This document shows positions 17,244 through 26,713 of a stretch of DNA of 64,000 nucleotides, one piece after another. Positions within the stretch are counted from its first letter, which is position 1. Each line of letters opens with the position of its first letter. This DNA is from Acidimicrobiales bacterium (GTDB taxonomy: Bacteria > Actinomycetota > Acidimicrobiia > Acidimicrobiales > JADJXE01), in NCBI GenBank assembly GCA_016716005.1, contig JADJXE010000001.1, forward strand, positions 1,811,001-1,875,000, in the 5' to 3' direction. Both the position numbers and the translations under genes were made by a program. The notes under the pieces were generated by a model. That model made no database searches. It was not told where the DNA came from and worked only from the letters and a program-made list of their open reading frames with translations.

Positions 17244-18427
17244 CAGAGGGTGACCTCCCCGCTCTCGCGGAGCTTGGCCGCGGCCCGCAGGGCCGCACCG
17301 ATGAGCCACCAGCACGCCACCAGGACCACGAACCCGATGCCGGTGACGAGGGCCAGGCTCCAGTCCTCCTCGCGGGCGACGCGGATCGCGGCCAGCAGCA
17401 GCAGCCAGCCGAAGGCCAGCGGGATCAGCAGCTTCCAGCCCAGGTCCATCAGCTGGTCGTAGCGGAACCGGGGGAGCGTGGCGCGGAACCACACGAACAT
17501 GAAGAGGAAGATGAACAGCTTCAGCACGAACCAGAAGACGCCCCAGAGCCACGGGGGACCGAAGCCGGGCTGGGGGCCCGTGGGGCCGCCGAGGAACAGG
17601 GTGACCACGATCGCCGACATGGTGACGGTGTTCATGAACTCGGCCAGGTAGAAGAGGGCGAAGCGGATCGACGAGTACTCGGTGTGGAACCCGCCCACGA
17701 GCTCCTGCTCGGCCTCGACCAGGTCGAAGGGCGGACGGTTCAGCTCGGCGGTCGCGGCGATGATGAAGATCACGAACGGCACGACGCCCGTGACCCAGAG
17801 GTTCCAGCTCCACGGGGACTGCTCGACCACCATGGTGTGCGTCGACAGCGAGCTGGCCACGAGCACCACGGCGGCGACCGCCATGCCCAGGGCGGCCTCG
17901 TACGACACCATCTGGGCCGAGGCGCGCACCGAGCCCAGCAGCGGATACTTCGAGCCCGACGACCAGCCGGCCAGCATCACGCCGTAGACGGCGATCGACG
18001 ACATGGCCAGCACCAGCAGGATGCCGATCGGCGGATCGGCCACCTGGAGGTAGGTCTCCTGCCCGAGGATCGTCACCGTGCCGTTGCCGCCGTCGACGAA
18101 GGAGCCTCCGACGGGCACGACGGCGAACGTGACGAACGCCGGGATCAACGACAGGAAGGGCGCCAGCTTGAACACGAACCGGTCGGCCCGGGCCGGCTGG
18201 AGGTCTTCCTTGAAGAACAGCTTGATGCCGTCGGCCAGCGTCTGGAGGAGGCCCCACGGTCCGGCCCGGTTGGGGCCGATGCGGTTCTGCATGTCGCCGA
18301 TGAGCTTGCGCTCGAACCACACCATGAACAGCACCGACAGCATCAGCAGCACGAAGGCGACGACGACCTTGATGAGGACCACGAGCACGACCGTGCCGTC
18401 GACCCCGTCGATGAAGAGCGGATCCAT
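17243..18427 (-). CDS. nuoH: NADH-quinone oxidoreductase subunit H
   Basis: This 394-residue NuoH has eight to nine helices, the box NRIGPNRAGPWGLLQTLADG, the quinone-loop acidic segment RPPFDLVEAEQELVGGFHTEYS and the terminal RATLPRFRYDQLM. After that point it has an extra pair of hydrophobic segments not seen in the NuoH at 48-1094. Its ATG lies two bases from the nuoG stop. Confidence 0.96.
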   Translation of the reverse strand: MDPLFIDGVDGTVVLVVLIKVVVAFVLLMLSVLFMVWFERKLIGDMQNRIGPNRAGPWGLLQTLADGIKLFFKEDLQPARADRFVFKLAPFLSLIPAFVTFAVVPVGGSFVDGGNGTVTILGQETYLQVADPPIGILLVLAMSSIAVYGVMLAGWSSGSKYPLLGSVRASAQMVSYEAALGMAVAAVVLVASSLSTHTMVVEQSPWSWNLWVTGVVPFVIFIIAATAELNRPPFDLVEAEQELVGGFHTEYSSIRFALFYLAEFMNTVTMSAIVVTLFLGGPTGPQPGFGPPWLWGVFWFVLKLFIFLFMFVWFRATLPRFRYDQLMDLGWKLLIPLAFGWLLLLAAIRVAREEDWSLALVTGIGFVVLVACWWLIGAALRAAAKLRESGEVTL

Positions 18428-18429
18428 GG

Positions 18430-21090
18430 CTACAGCGTCTCCACGCGGACGTCGGTCACGGGGGCCGCCACGTCGATGAGCTCGGCGGCGGCGACGTCGG
18501 GCTGCCCGAACGCCAGCACCGCGGCGCCGCGCGGCACTGCCGCGTCGGCCACCGCGGCCACCACCACGCTCCCGCGGGAGGAGCTCACCCGCAGCCGACC
18601 CCCGGAGACGCCGATGCGTTCGTGGTCGTAGGGGTTCAGGCGCAGCACGGTGGGGCGCGCCAACGCCGCCAGCGACGGCGAGTGGCGCAGCGACGTGCCC
18701 CGGTCGTAGAGGGTGCGGCCCGCGACGAGGCGCAACGAGTACGAGTCGGGCGGCGGCACCTGCCCCCCGGCCGGCGGCGCCGAGAACGAGAGCACCTCGG
18801 GCAGCGCAGCTGCGGGGGGCGCCTCGGGCTCCGGCTGGTCGGCCTCGGGCACGTCGGCGACCTCGACGCCCTCCAGCCCCTCCGGGGCCTCCGGCTCGGG
18901 CCCGCCGACCGCCTCAGGCCCGGCGTCGACGCCCTCGCCCGCAGCGCCGACGGCCACGGGTGCCGACGGGAGCGGCACGAGCATGCCGTCGGACGCGGCC
19001 GGCGACTGCAGGACGGCCCAGGACAGCCCGCGGTGAGCCGGCGAGACCCGTCCGATCTCGTCCCACGCGGCCCCGACCGACTCGATGCCCAGATCGGCCC
19101 CCAGGCGGTGGGACAGCTCGGCGGCGAGCATCCAGTCGGCCCGGGCGGTGCCCGGCGGGGTGATCGCCTGGCCGAGCGTGCTGATCCGCCCTTCGAGGTT
19201 GGTGGTGGATCCGGCCTTCTCCGCATAGCCGGCCGCGGCCAGCACCACGTCGGCCCGGCGCGACGACTCGGTGAGGAAGAGGTCGACGGCGACCACCGTG
19301 GCCGCACCGGCCAGCCCGCGCTCGGCCAGCGACCGGTCGGGGAAGTCGTTCAGCGGATCGGCACCGAGCAGCACCAGGCAGCCGATGCGGCCCTGCGCGG
19401 CGGCCCCGAGCACCCCGGCCGCGTCGAGCCCCCGAGCAGCCGGCACCGACCCCCAGGCCTCGCGGAACCACTCGCCCCCTGACTCGAGCGTGACCCTCCC
19501 CGGCAGCAGGCCGGGCGCCAGGCCCAGGTCGAGGGCGCCCCGCACGTTGCCCCGCCGCACCGTCGTGAGGAACCGCGCCTGCGGGAAGGCGGCCAGGAGC
19601 GCGGCCGCAGCGTCGACGAGGGGCTCGGGCGACTCGGCAAGCGACGCCCGGCCGAGCACCACCACCAGGCGGCCGTCGCGTGCCCGCTCCAACACGGCCC
19701 GGCCGGCCGAGAGGTCGTCGGGAGAGAGGCCGGCGGCGGATCCCGGCGCATCACCCAGCAGGGCCCGCACCGCCATGGCCGCCTCGCCGGGCCGGTAGCG
19801 CAGCGACGCCGCGGTCGACGGGGTGATGCCCGTGGCCGTGGGGGCGAGCTCGAGCAGCGCGACGCGACGGATGTCGGCCGCCTGGCGCAGGCGGAGGAAC
19901 AGCACCGGGAGCTCTTCTTTGAGGTCGGGCCCCAGCAGCACCACCGCGTCGGCACCGCAGGCATCGTCGATGGTGGCGGCGGGGAGGCCCAGGAGCGCCT
20001 CGGCGGGAAGGCCGTCGCCCAGCTGGCAGTCGACGTTGTCGGTGCCGATCACGCCCTTGGCCAGCTTGGCCCAGGCGTACGCGTCCTCGTTGGTGAGGCG
20101 GGCACCGCCGAGCACCGCCACCGACGACGGCCCGCCCCGCTCGACGGCCGTGGCGATGGCCGCCGCGGCGCGGTCGAGCGCCTCCGACCAGGACGCCTCG
20201 ACCAGCTCGTCCGCCTCGGAGCGCACCAGCGGGGCGCCGAGCCGGTCGTCGCTGTGGATCGCCTCGAAGTCGAACCGGCCCTTGTCGCACAGCCAGCCCC
20301 AGTTCACCGGGTCGAGGTCGACCCCCTGGTAGCGCAGCACGCGGTCGCGCGACGTCTGCACCGTGACCCGGCAGCCCACCGAACAGGTCGTGCACGTGCT
20401 CTCACGCTGCTCGAGATCCCAGGGCCGAGCCCGGAACCGGTACGGCGCGGCGGTGAGCGCGCCGACCGGGCAGATCTGCACGGTGTTGCCGCTGAAGTAG
20501 CTGGCGAACGGATGGTCGGGGAAGGTCAGGACCTGGGTCTGGTTCCCCCGCTCCGTGAACGAGATGAGCGGATCCCCGGCCACCTCGGACGCGAAGCGCG
20601 TGCAGCGGTCGCAGAGGATGCAGCGCTCCCGATCGAGGTAGACGAGATCGCTGATCGGGATGGGCTTCTCGTAGTGGCGCTTCTCCTCCACGAAGCGGCT
20701 CTCGCCCGGGCCGTACGCCACGGTCTGGTCCTGCAGGGGGCACTCGCCGCCCTTGTCGCACACCGGGCAGTCGAGCGGGTGGTTCACCAGGAGGAACTCG
20801 AGCACGCCGTCCTGGGCCTTCTTGACCGTCGGCGAGTCGGTGGTCACCTGCATGCCCTCGGAGACCGAGACCATGCAGGACACGCCGAGCATGGGACCCC
20901 GGCCCGTGTCGATGTCGACCAGGCACATGCGGCACATGCCCACCGGCGACATCCGGGCGTGGTAGCAGAAGTGCGGGATGTAGATGCCGTGGCGCTCGGC
21001 CGCCGCGATCACCAGCTCGCCCGGCTCCGCCTCGAGTTCCTTGCCGTCGACGATGATGGTGACGGTCTTCGGCCGCGAGGTGTCAGGCAT
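18430..21090 (-). CDS. nuoG: NADH-quinone oxidoreductase subunit G
   Basis: NuoG is the large iron-sulfur subunit of the NADH-dehydrogenase arm. All cluster motifs are present in this 886-residue copy: [2Fe-2S] C42, C53, C56, C72; His-ligated N5 H104, C108, C111, C117; N4 C157, C160, C163, C207; and the optional N7 set C233, C236, C240, C268. A molybdopterin-oxidoreductase-like domain follows. I use the ATG at 21090 rather than the GTG two codons earlier because GGAGG lies nine bases before the ATG. Residues about 720-768 form an acidic, Pro/Glu-rich linker that is unusual. It overlaps nuoF by eight bases. Confidence 0.96.
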   Translation of the reverse strand: MPDTSRPKTVTIIVDGKELEAEPGELVIAAAERHGIYIPHFCYHARMSPVGMCRMCLVDIDTGRGPMLGVSCMVSVSEGMQVTTDSPTVKKAQDGVLEFLLVNHPLDCPVCDKGGECPLQDQTVAYGPGESRFVEEKRHYEKPIPISDLVYLDRERCILCDRCTRFASEVAGDPLISFTERGNQTQVLTFPDHPFASYFSGNTVQICPVGALTAAPYRFRARPWDLEQRESTCTTCSVGCRVTVQTSRDRVLRYQGVDLDPVNWGWLCDKGRFDFEAIHSDDRLGAPLVRSEADELVEASWSEALDRAAAAIATAVERGGPSSVAVLGGARLTNEDAYAWAKLAKGVIGTDNVDCQLGDGLPAEALLGLPAATIDDACGADAVVLLGPDLKEELPVLFLRLRQAADIRRVALLELAPTATGITPSTAASLRYRPGEAAMAVRALLGDAPGSAAGLSPDDLSAGRAVLERARDGRLVVVLGRASLAESPEPLVDAAAALLAAFPQARFLTTVRRGNVRGALDLGLAPGLLPGRVTLESGGEWFREAWGSVPAARGLDAAGVLGAAAQGRIGCLVLLGADPLNDFPDRSLAERGLAGAATVVAVDLFLTESSRRADVVLAAAGYAEKAGSTTNLEGRISTLGQAITPPGTARADWMLAAELSHRLGADLGIESVGAAWDEIGRVSPAHRGLSWAVLQSPAASDGMLVPLPSAPVAVGAAGEGVDAGPEAVGGPEPEAPEGLEGVEVADVPEADQPEPEAPPAAALPEVLSFSAPPAGGQVPPPDSYSLRLVAGRTLYDRGTSLRHSPSLAALARPTVLRLNPYDHERIGVSGGRLRVSSSRGSVVVAAVADAAVPRGAAVLAFGQPDVAAAELIDVAAPVTDVRVETL

Positions 21091-22405
21091 GGACACCCAC
21101 CTCCGCCCGCGTGCCGCGACTGATGTAGGCCTCGAACTCGCCGGGGAACCGGCGCACCGCCGACGCGATCGGCGACACGGCCGACGGCCCGAGGGGGCAG
21201 ATGGTCGTCTGGCGCGGCGGCCAGGCGATGCCCGGGCTGATGTTGTCGCACACGTCCATCAGCAGGTCGAGGTCCTCGGGCCTCCCTGCGCCGATGACGA
21301 TGCGCTCGAGGATCTTCTCGAGCCACGTGGTGCCCTCGCGGCACGGCGTGCACTTGCCGCAGGACTCCCGGGCGAAGAAGCGCACCACCCGCAGGCAGGC
21401 CCGCACCGCGTCGGTCGTGTCGTCCATCACGACGATCGCGCCCGAGCCGAGCATCGAGCCGGCCTTGTCGACGGTCTCCTTGTCGAGCGGCAGGTCGACG
21501 TGCTCCTCGAAGAACCACGGCGCCGAGGCGCCACCGGGGATGAAGGCCTTGAGGGCCCGCCCCCCTCTGATCCCGGCGCCGTACACGGGTGCCTCGAACA
21601 GGTCGCGGAAGGTGGTCTTCCCCAGCTCGACCTCGTACACCCCGGGTCGGTTCACGTGGCCGGACAGCGCGAACATCCGGGTGCCGGCCGAGGCGCCCTC
21701 GCCCAGGTCGGCGAAGGCCTGACCGCCGTTGGCGACGATCCACGGGAGGTTGGACAGCGTCTCCACGTTGTTCACGACCGTGGGCTGGAGGTACAGGCCC
21801 TTGGCCGCGGGGAAGTACGGCGGCTTGAGTCGCGGCATGCCCCGGTTGCCCTCGAGGCTCTCGATCAGCGCCGTCTCCTCCCCCACGATGTAGGCCCCCG
21901 CGCCCCAGTGGAGCACCACGTCGACCGAGAAGTCGGTGCCGCACACGTTCGCGCCGGCGTAGCCGGCGGCGTAGGCCTCGTTGAGCGCCGACGCCAGGCG
22001 CTCCTGCGCCAGCGCCATCTCACCCCGCACGTAGAGGAACGCCTGGGCCGCGCCGACGGCATAGGCCGCGATCACCACACCCTCGATCAGCTGGTGGGGA
22101 TCGCGCTCCATCAGGAGCCGGTCCTTGAACGTGCCCGGCTCGCTCTCGTCGCCGTTGACGACGAGGTAGCGGGGGAAGACGCCGGGCGGGCAGAAGCCCC
22201 ACTTGACCCCGGCGGGGAACCCGGCGCCGCCCCGCCCGAGCAGCGACGCGGTCTTCACCTCGGCGGTGACCTGCTCGGGGGTCATCGCGGTGACGGCTCG
22301 CCGCAGCGACTGGTACCCGCCCGACGCCTCGTAGCCCCGCAGCGTGTGCGCCGCCGGGTCGTCGAAGCGCGAGGTGATGATCTTGGGGGCGTTGGTGACG
22401 GCCAT
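21083..22405 (-). CDS. nuoF: NADH-quinone oxidoreductase subunit F
   Basis: NuoF binds NADH, FMN and cluster N3. This 440-residue copy shows GRGGAGFPAGVKW (FMN/NADH loop), GAGAYIVGEETALIESLEG and the cluster motif SCGKCTPCREGT with its distal cysteine in the following helix. The ATG at 22405 overlaps the nuoE stop by one base, which fixes the start; the longer open frame is nuoE shadow. Confidence 0.97.
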   Translation of the reverse strand: MAVTNAPKIITSRFDDPAAHTLRGYEASGGYQSLRRAVTAMTPEQVTAEVKTASLLGRGGAGFPAGVKWGFCPPGVFPRYLVVNGDESEPGTFKDRLLMERDPHQLIEGVVIAAYAVGAAQAFLYVRGEMALAQERLASALNEAYAAGYAGANVCGTDFSVDVVLHWGAGAYIVGEETALIESLEGNRGMPRLKPPYFPAAKGLYLQPTVVNNVETLSNLPWIVANGGQAFADLGEGASAGTRMFALSGHVNRPGVYEVELGKTTFRDLFEAPVYGAGIRGGRALKAFIPGGASAPWFFEEHVDLPLDKETVDKAGSMLGSGAIVVMDDTTDAVRACLRVVRFFARESCGKCTPCREGTTWLEKILERIVIGAGRPEDLDLLMDVCDNISPGIAWPPRQTTICPLGPSAVSPIASAVRRFPGEFEAYISRGTRAEVGVHA

Positions 22406-22998
22406 CAGATCCTCTTGTCGACCTCGGCCTGGGCGGCGATCCCCGTGCCCGCCCAGCGGCCCGGGCCCACCTTCTGGCGGACGCGGGCGAGGATGCCGTG
22501 CCGGGGCACCTCGGCCTCGAGCCGCCCGGCGCGCAGGTCGTCGAGCAGCTGGTCGAGAGCCTCGGGCGTCAGGTTGGTGAAGTAGCGGTAGTTCACCTGC
22601 AGGCAGGGCGCCTCGGTGCAGGCCGCGATGCACTCCACGTCCTCGAGGGTGAACATCCCGTCGGGCGTGGTGCCGCCGGGCTTCACACCCAGGCGCTCCT
22701 CGGCGTGCTCGAGCAGCTCCTCGCCGCCGAGGAGCAGGCACGAGATGTTCGTGCACACGTTCACGAGGTACCGCCCGACGGGTTCACGCTTGAACATCTC
22801 GTAGAAGCTGCACGTCCCCAGCACCTCGGCCGGCGTGACCCCGAGGAGCTCGGCGATGTGCTCCATCGCCTCGTCGGTGATCCAGCCGTCCTGCTCCTGG
22901 GCCAGGTGCAGCAGCGGGATGAGCGCCGACTTGGGGCGCGGGTAGCGGGCGACGAGCTCCTCGGCGATCTTCACGTTGTCGGGCGTGAGACGCGGCAT
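22405..22998 (-). CDS. nuoE: NADH-quinone oxidoreductase subunit E
   Basis: NuoE is the 24-kDa-type thioredoxin-like subunit with one [2Fe-2S] cluster. The four ligands are visible in GTCSFYEMF, CTNISC and CIAACTEAP. It starts with a helical domain (IAEELVARYPRPKSALIPLLH). Length is 197 residues with a short basic tail. Both ends overlap neighbours by one base. Confidence 0.96.
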   Translation of the reverse strand: MPRLTPDNVKIAEELVARYPRPKSALIPLLHLAQEQDGWITDEAMEHIAELLGVTPAEVLGTCSFYEMFKREPVGRYLVNVCTNISCLLLGGEELLEHAEERLGVKPGGTTPDGMFTLEDVECIAACTEAPCLQVNYRYFTNLTPEALDQLLDDLRAGRLEAEVPRHGILARVRQKVGPGRWAGTGIAAQAEVDKRI

Positions 22999-24323
22999 CA
23001 GCGATCCACCTCACCCATGATCGGGTCGACCGAGCTGATCACGGCCACGCCGTCGGCCATCAACCCGCCCCGCATCATGTGGGGCAGGCACTGGAGGTTC
23101 ACGAAGCTCGGCGGTCGGATGTGCATGCGATACGGCGTGGACGACCCGTCCGAGACCAGGTAGCAGCCGAGCTCGCCCCGGGGCGACTCCACGGCCACGT
23201 ACACCTCCCCCTCGGGCACCTTGAAGCCCTCGGTGAAGATCTTGAAGTGGTGGATCAGGGCCTCCATCGACTCGTCGATGCGGGCCCGCGGCGGCGGCGT
23301 GACCTTCTTGTCCTGGATCCGGTAGTCGCCGCGGGGCATGCGATCGACGATCTGGCGGATGATGCCCATCGACTCGCGGATCTCGTTGAGGCGGATGGCG
23401 TAGCGGTCGAAGCAGTCGCCGTAGGTGCCGACGATGACGTCGAACTCGACCTGGTCGTAGGCGAGGTACGGCAGGTCGCGCCGGAGGTCCCAGGGGACGC
23501 CGGTGGAGCGCAGGATCGGGCCCGTGGCCCCGAGGGCCAGCGCTTCCTGGGCGGTGATGATGCCCACCCCCTGCAGCCGCTCGCGGTAGATCGGCTGGCC
23601 GGTGAGGAGCGTGTCGTACTCCTCGAGGTGATCCGGGAGCAGGTCGAGCGCCCGGGCGAGCCCGTCGCGCCAGCCGTCGGGCAGGTCGGCGGCCACCCCG
23701 CCGGGGCGGATGAAGTTGTGGTTCATCCGCAGGCCGGTCACCTGCTCCAGGAACCGGAGCGCCTCCTCGCGGTCGCGCCAGCCGAACAGCATCATCGACA
23801 CCGCTCCGATGTCCATGCCGTTGGTGGCCATGAAGAGCAGGTGCGACGAGACGCGGTTCATCTCGCTCAGCAGCATCCGGATCCAGACGGCCCGCTCCGG
23901 CACCTCGATCTCCAGCAGGGTCTCCACCGCGGTGGAGAACACCAGCTCGTTGAACAGCGGCGAGGCGTAGTCCATGCGGGTGACGTTGGTCCCGCCCTGG
24001 AGGAAGGTGAGGGACTCGGCCGTCTTCTCCATGCCGGTGTGGAGGTAGCCCACGATGGGCTTGGTCCGCAGCACCGTCTCGCCCTGGAGCTCGAGCATGA
24101 GCCGCAGCACGCCGTGGGTGCTCGGGTGCTGCGGGCCCATGTTGATGAGCATCGTCTGGTCCTCGCCCGGCTCCTCCTCGGCGGCGGCCGCGGCCTCGGC
24201 CTCGGACAGCCGCAGGACCGAGCCGAGCTCTCGCATCAGCTCGGCCGCGCCCAGCTGGCTGCGGGGCACCATCTCCTGGGCGCCCTCGGAGGTGTCGGCG
24301 TGGGGCTCGTGCACGACGGTCAT
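22998..24323 (-). CDS. nuoD: NADH-quinone oxidoreductase subunit D
   Basis: This 441-residue NuoD has the conserved NMGPQHPSTHGVLR start of the domain at about residue 60, GYLHTGMEKTAE, and the C-terminal MMRGGLMADGVAVISSVDPIMGEVDR region. The first 55 residues form an alanine/glutamate-rich extension absent from the NuoD at 1091-2263. It lies 25 bases after nuoC and overlaps nuoE by one base. Confidence 0.96.
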   Translation of the reverse strand: MTVVHEPHADTSEGAQEMVPRSQLGAAELMRELGSVLRLSEAEAAAAAEEEPGEDQTMLINMGPQHPSTHGVLRLMLELQGETVLRTKPIVGYLHTGMEKTAESLTFLQGGTNVTRMDYASPLFNELVFSTAVETLLEIEVPERAVWIRMLLSEMNRVSSHLLFMATNGMDIGAVSMMLFGWRDREEALRFLEQVTGLRMNHNFIRPGGVAADLPDGWRDGLARALDLLPDHLEEYDTLLTGQPIYRERLQGVGIITAQEALALGATGPILRSTGVPWDLRRDLPYLAYDQVEFDVIVGTYGDCFDRYAIRLNEIRESMGIIRQIVDRMPRGDYRIQDKKVTPPPRARIDESMEALIHHFKIFTEGFKVPEGEVYVAVESPRGELGCYLVSDGSSTPYRMHIRPPSFVNLQCLPHMMRGGLMADGVAVISSVDPIMGEVDR

Positions 24324-24348
24324 GGCTGCACCACCGCGGTCGGGGGTC

Positions 24349-24891
24349 TCACCGGGCCTCGGGGGCGCCCTTGAACTGCACCGGGATCCGGCCGATGTCG
24401 TAGTCCTTGCGGAGCGGATGGCCGATCCAGTCCTCGGGCATGAGGATGCGGGTGAGGTCGGGGTGCCCCTCGAAGGAGATGCCGAACATGTCGAAGACCT
24501 CGCGCTCGGGGGCCTCGGTGCCGGGGAACAGGTCGAACAGCGACGGCAGCGAAGCGTCGTCCTCGGGCACCTGGACCCGGACCCGGACGCGCTCCCGCCG
24601 CTGCATCGACAGGAGGTTCACGACCACCTCGAAGCGCTCCGGGGCAACGCCGTCGGGCAGGGCGCGACCGGCGGCCGTGAGGTAGTCGACGGCCGTCAGG
24701 TCGACGCACACGTGGAACCCGTCGTCGATCAGGCCACGGATCACGTCCAGGTAGGTGGCGCCGGTGGGGTGGACCACACGCTGGCCGCGTGACCACGTCA
24801 CCGGGGCGCCGTGGACCTGCTCGGGCTCGGGCTGGCGCTCGGGGTTGACGTCGGCGGCCGCTCCGCGGTCGTCGGTGCGGGCGTCGGTCAT
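24349..24891 (-). CDS. nuoC: NADH-quinone oxidoreductase subunit C
   Basis: This 180-residue NuoC has the family run APEREVFDMFGISFEGHP followed by LMPEDWIGHPLRKDYD. I begin it at the ATG at 24891 (MTDARTDD), seven bases after the nuoB stop; the open frame beyond that is shadow of nuoB. The first 30 residues are polar and probably disordered. Confidence 0.94.
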   Translation of the reverse strand: MTDARTDDRGAAADVNPERQPEPEQVHGAPVTWSRGQRVVHPTGATYLDVIRGLIDDGFHVCVDLTAVDYLTAAGRALPDGVAPERFEVVVNLLSMQRRERVRVRVQVPEDDASLPSLFDLFPGTEAPEREVFDMFGISFEGHPDLTRILMPEDWIGHPLRKDYDIGRIPVQFKGAPEAR

Positions 24892-24898
24892 GGCGTCG

Positions 24899-25486
24899 TC
24901 AGGCCGGGCTGCCGAGCCGGACCGGCGTGACCCCGGACGGCGCAGGGGGCACCACGTGCACCCCGGCGCCGGCGCCGCTCGCCCCGCGGCGGCGGGTGAG
25001 CTCACCGCTGTCGATCAGGCCGTGCAGCGTCACGATGGCGTGGAGGAGGGTCTCGGGGCCGGGCGGGCACCCCGGGGCGTACACGTCGACGGGCACGACC
25101 TGGTCGACGCCCTGGACGATGGCGTAGTTGTTGAACATGCCGCCGCTCGATGCGCACACGCCCATCGAGATGACCCACTTGGGCTCCATCATCTGGTCGT
25201 AGATCTGGCGCAGCACCGGCGCCATCTTCTGCGAGACCCGGCCGGCGACGATCATGAGGTCGGCCTGGCGGGGCGAGGCGCGGAAGACCTCCATGCCGAA
25301 CCGGGCCAGGTCGTAGTGCGCCCCACCGGCGGCCATCATCTCGATGGCGCAGCAGGCCAGGCCGAAGGTGGCCGGCCAGGTGCTGTGCGACCGGGCCCAC
25401 TTGACGAGGCCCTCGAGGGTGCCGGTGAGGAAGTTGTGCTGGAGGCCCTCGAGGCCGTCCGACAGCAGGCCGGGCTTGTCGGCCAT
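24899..25486 (-). CDS. nuoB: NADH-quinone oxidoreductase subunit B
   Basis: This is the 195-residue NuoB of the full complex I. The N2 ligands are present in GLACCAIEMM, MGVCASSGGMF and APGCPPGPE. It starts at the ATG overlapping the nuoA stop by one base. A C-terminal Gly/Ala/Pro tail of about 30 residues follows the conserved domain. Confidence 0.96.
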   Translation of the reverse strand: MADKPGLLSDGLEGLQHNFLTGTLEGLVKWARSHSTWPATFGLACCAIEMMAAGGAHYDLARFGMEVFRASPRQADLMIVAGRVSQKMAPVLRQIYDQMMEPKWVISMGVCASSGGMFNNYAIVQGVDQVVPVDVYAPGCPPGPETLLHAIVTLHGLIDSGELTRRRGASGAGAGVHVVPPAPSGVTPVRLGSPA

Positions 25487-25956
25487 CAGGCCGCGACCCC
25501 GGGCTCCCCGGCCTCGCGCCCCTCGAGGCCGACCCGGCGCACCGTGGTGGCCGCGGTGCGGCCCGAGGAGACCGCACCGAGGGCGGGGACCACCCGCTTC
25601 ACGGGGCCCCAGTCGAGACCGCCCTTGGCCAGCTCGTAGACGAACGACAGGAAGAACACCGCGCTGAAGAACAGCATCGCAGCCAGACCGAACCACCCCA
25701 GCTCGCGGTGGAGCACCGCGTAGGGGTAGAGGAAGATGATCTCGATGTCGAACATGATGAACAGCATCGCCACCAGGTAGAACTTCACCGGGAAGCGCTC
25801 GGGCGCCTCCCGGCCGGGGACGATGCCGCACTCGTACGGAGCCTCCTTGGCCGCCGTCGGCTTGCGCGGCGCGAGCAGGTGGCTCGCCACCCGGCTGATC
25901 CCGCCGAAGAGTCCCGCCAGCACGACGAGCGCCAGGACCGGCAGGTACTGGTCCAT
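25486..25956 (-). CDS. nuoA: NADH-quinone oxidoreductase subunit A
   Basis: This 156-residue NuoA shows YECGIVPGREAPERFPVKFY and LVAMLFIMFDIEIIFLYP, with three hydrophobic helices and a longer C-terminal tail than usual. It begins the nuoA-N order, yet the gap to the upstream membrane-protein gene is only 10 bases, so complex I expression here is most likely driven by a promoter upstream of the cytochrome genes. Confidence 0.95.
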   Translation of the reverse strand: MDQYLPVLALVVLAGLFGGISRVASHLLAPRKPTAAKEAPYECGIVPGREAPERFPVKFYLVAMLFIMFDIEIIFLYPYAVLHRELGWFGLAAMLFFSAVFFLSFVYELAKGGLDWGPVKRVVPALGAVSSGRTAATTVRRVGLEGREAGEPGVAA

Positions 25957-25966
25957 CGCTACGACC

Positions 25967-26713
25967 TCACGCCTTCTCCAGCGCCGCCGACCGGTGCTGC
26001 TCGGCCAGTTGATCGCGCCGGTGGAGGGTGTACGCGAGAACCAGGAAGATGGCGAGGGAGCCGAGGGTGATCATGGCCGACGGGAAGCGCTTGTCGCCCA
26101 GGTCGCGGACCATGAGCATGTAGGTGGCCGGCTGCGACGTGTCGGCGACGGGCGCCGGCGGGGCCTTGCCCGGCTCGGTGATCTGGGGCACGGCCGGGTA
26201 CACCTGGACCAGGGCGTAGTGGGGCCGGTGCAGGAGGGAGAGGAAGTAGGTCTCGCCGCCCTTGCGGTACACGTTGGCGACCACGTAGTCGCCGGTCGCC
26301 TCGAACACGCCGGTGTCGGGGTCGATGAAGAAGGCGTCGGCGGCCGCCACGGCCTGGCCGCGGCCCGGGTCGTCGGCGGGCAGCGCCTCCCACGCGGTGA
26401 GGTCGGGGTCGCTGATCAGCAGGTCCGAGGACGCGTTCTCGAAACCGCCGGACACGATCTCCTCGGCCTGCCAGCTCGGCTCGGTGCCCTTGAGCCCGAT
26501 GCCGTACACCCACCAGATGCCGCCGAGGATGGTCATCCAGCCGAACAGCCCGGCCAGGGCGATCAGCATGCCCAGGCGGGCGCCGCTGTTGGTGGCCAGC
26601 AGCAGCCAGGTGGACCCCATCAGCACCAGGACGGCGATCAGCACCGCCGTGATGCCCCGGATCTCGGGCTCCCACCCGAAGGCGAGGACGTTGGACATGG
26701 CGCCGAGCAGCAT
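25967..26713 (-). CDS. uncharacterised three-helix membrane protein of the bc/nuo operon
   Basis: I do not recognise this 248-residue protein. It has predicted helices near residues 20-40 and 46-72, an extracytoplasmic domain of about 140 residues without cysteines or haem motifs, and a third helix near 213-231 followed by a basic tail. The ATG at 26713 overlaps the stop of the di-haem cytochrome c by one base and gives the start; the rest of the long open frame is cytochrome shadow. Position between the bc complex and nuoA suggests an accessory or assembly subunit of the reductase, or a link between the two complexes. Confidence 0.75.
   Translation of the reverse strand: MLLGAMSNVLAFGWEPEIRGITAVLIAVLVLMGSTWLLLATNSGARLGMLIALAGLFGWMTILGGIWWVYGIGLKGTEPSWQAEEIVSGGFENASSDLLISDPDLTAWEALPADDPGRGQAVAAADAFFIDPDTGVFEATGDYVVANVYRKGGETYFLSLLHRPHYALVQVYPAVPQITEPGKAPPAPVADTSQPATYMLMVRDLGDKRFPSAMITLGSLAIFLVLAYTLHRRDQLAEQHRSAALEKA

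Noticed and set aside
24899..25831. A possible NuoA-NuoB fusion in one long frame
   Set aside because: The upstream part is out of frame with nuoA and lacks helices; NuoB begins at the ATG at 25486.
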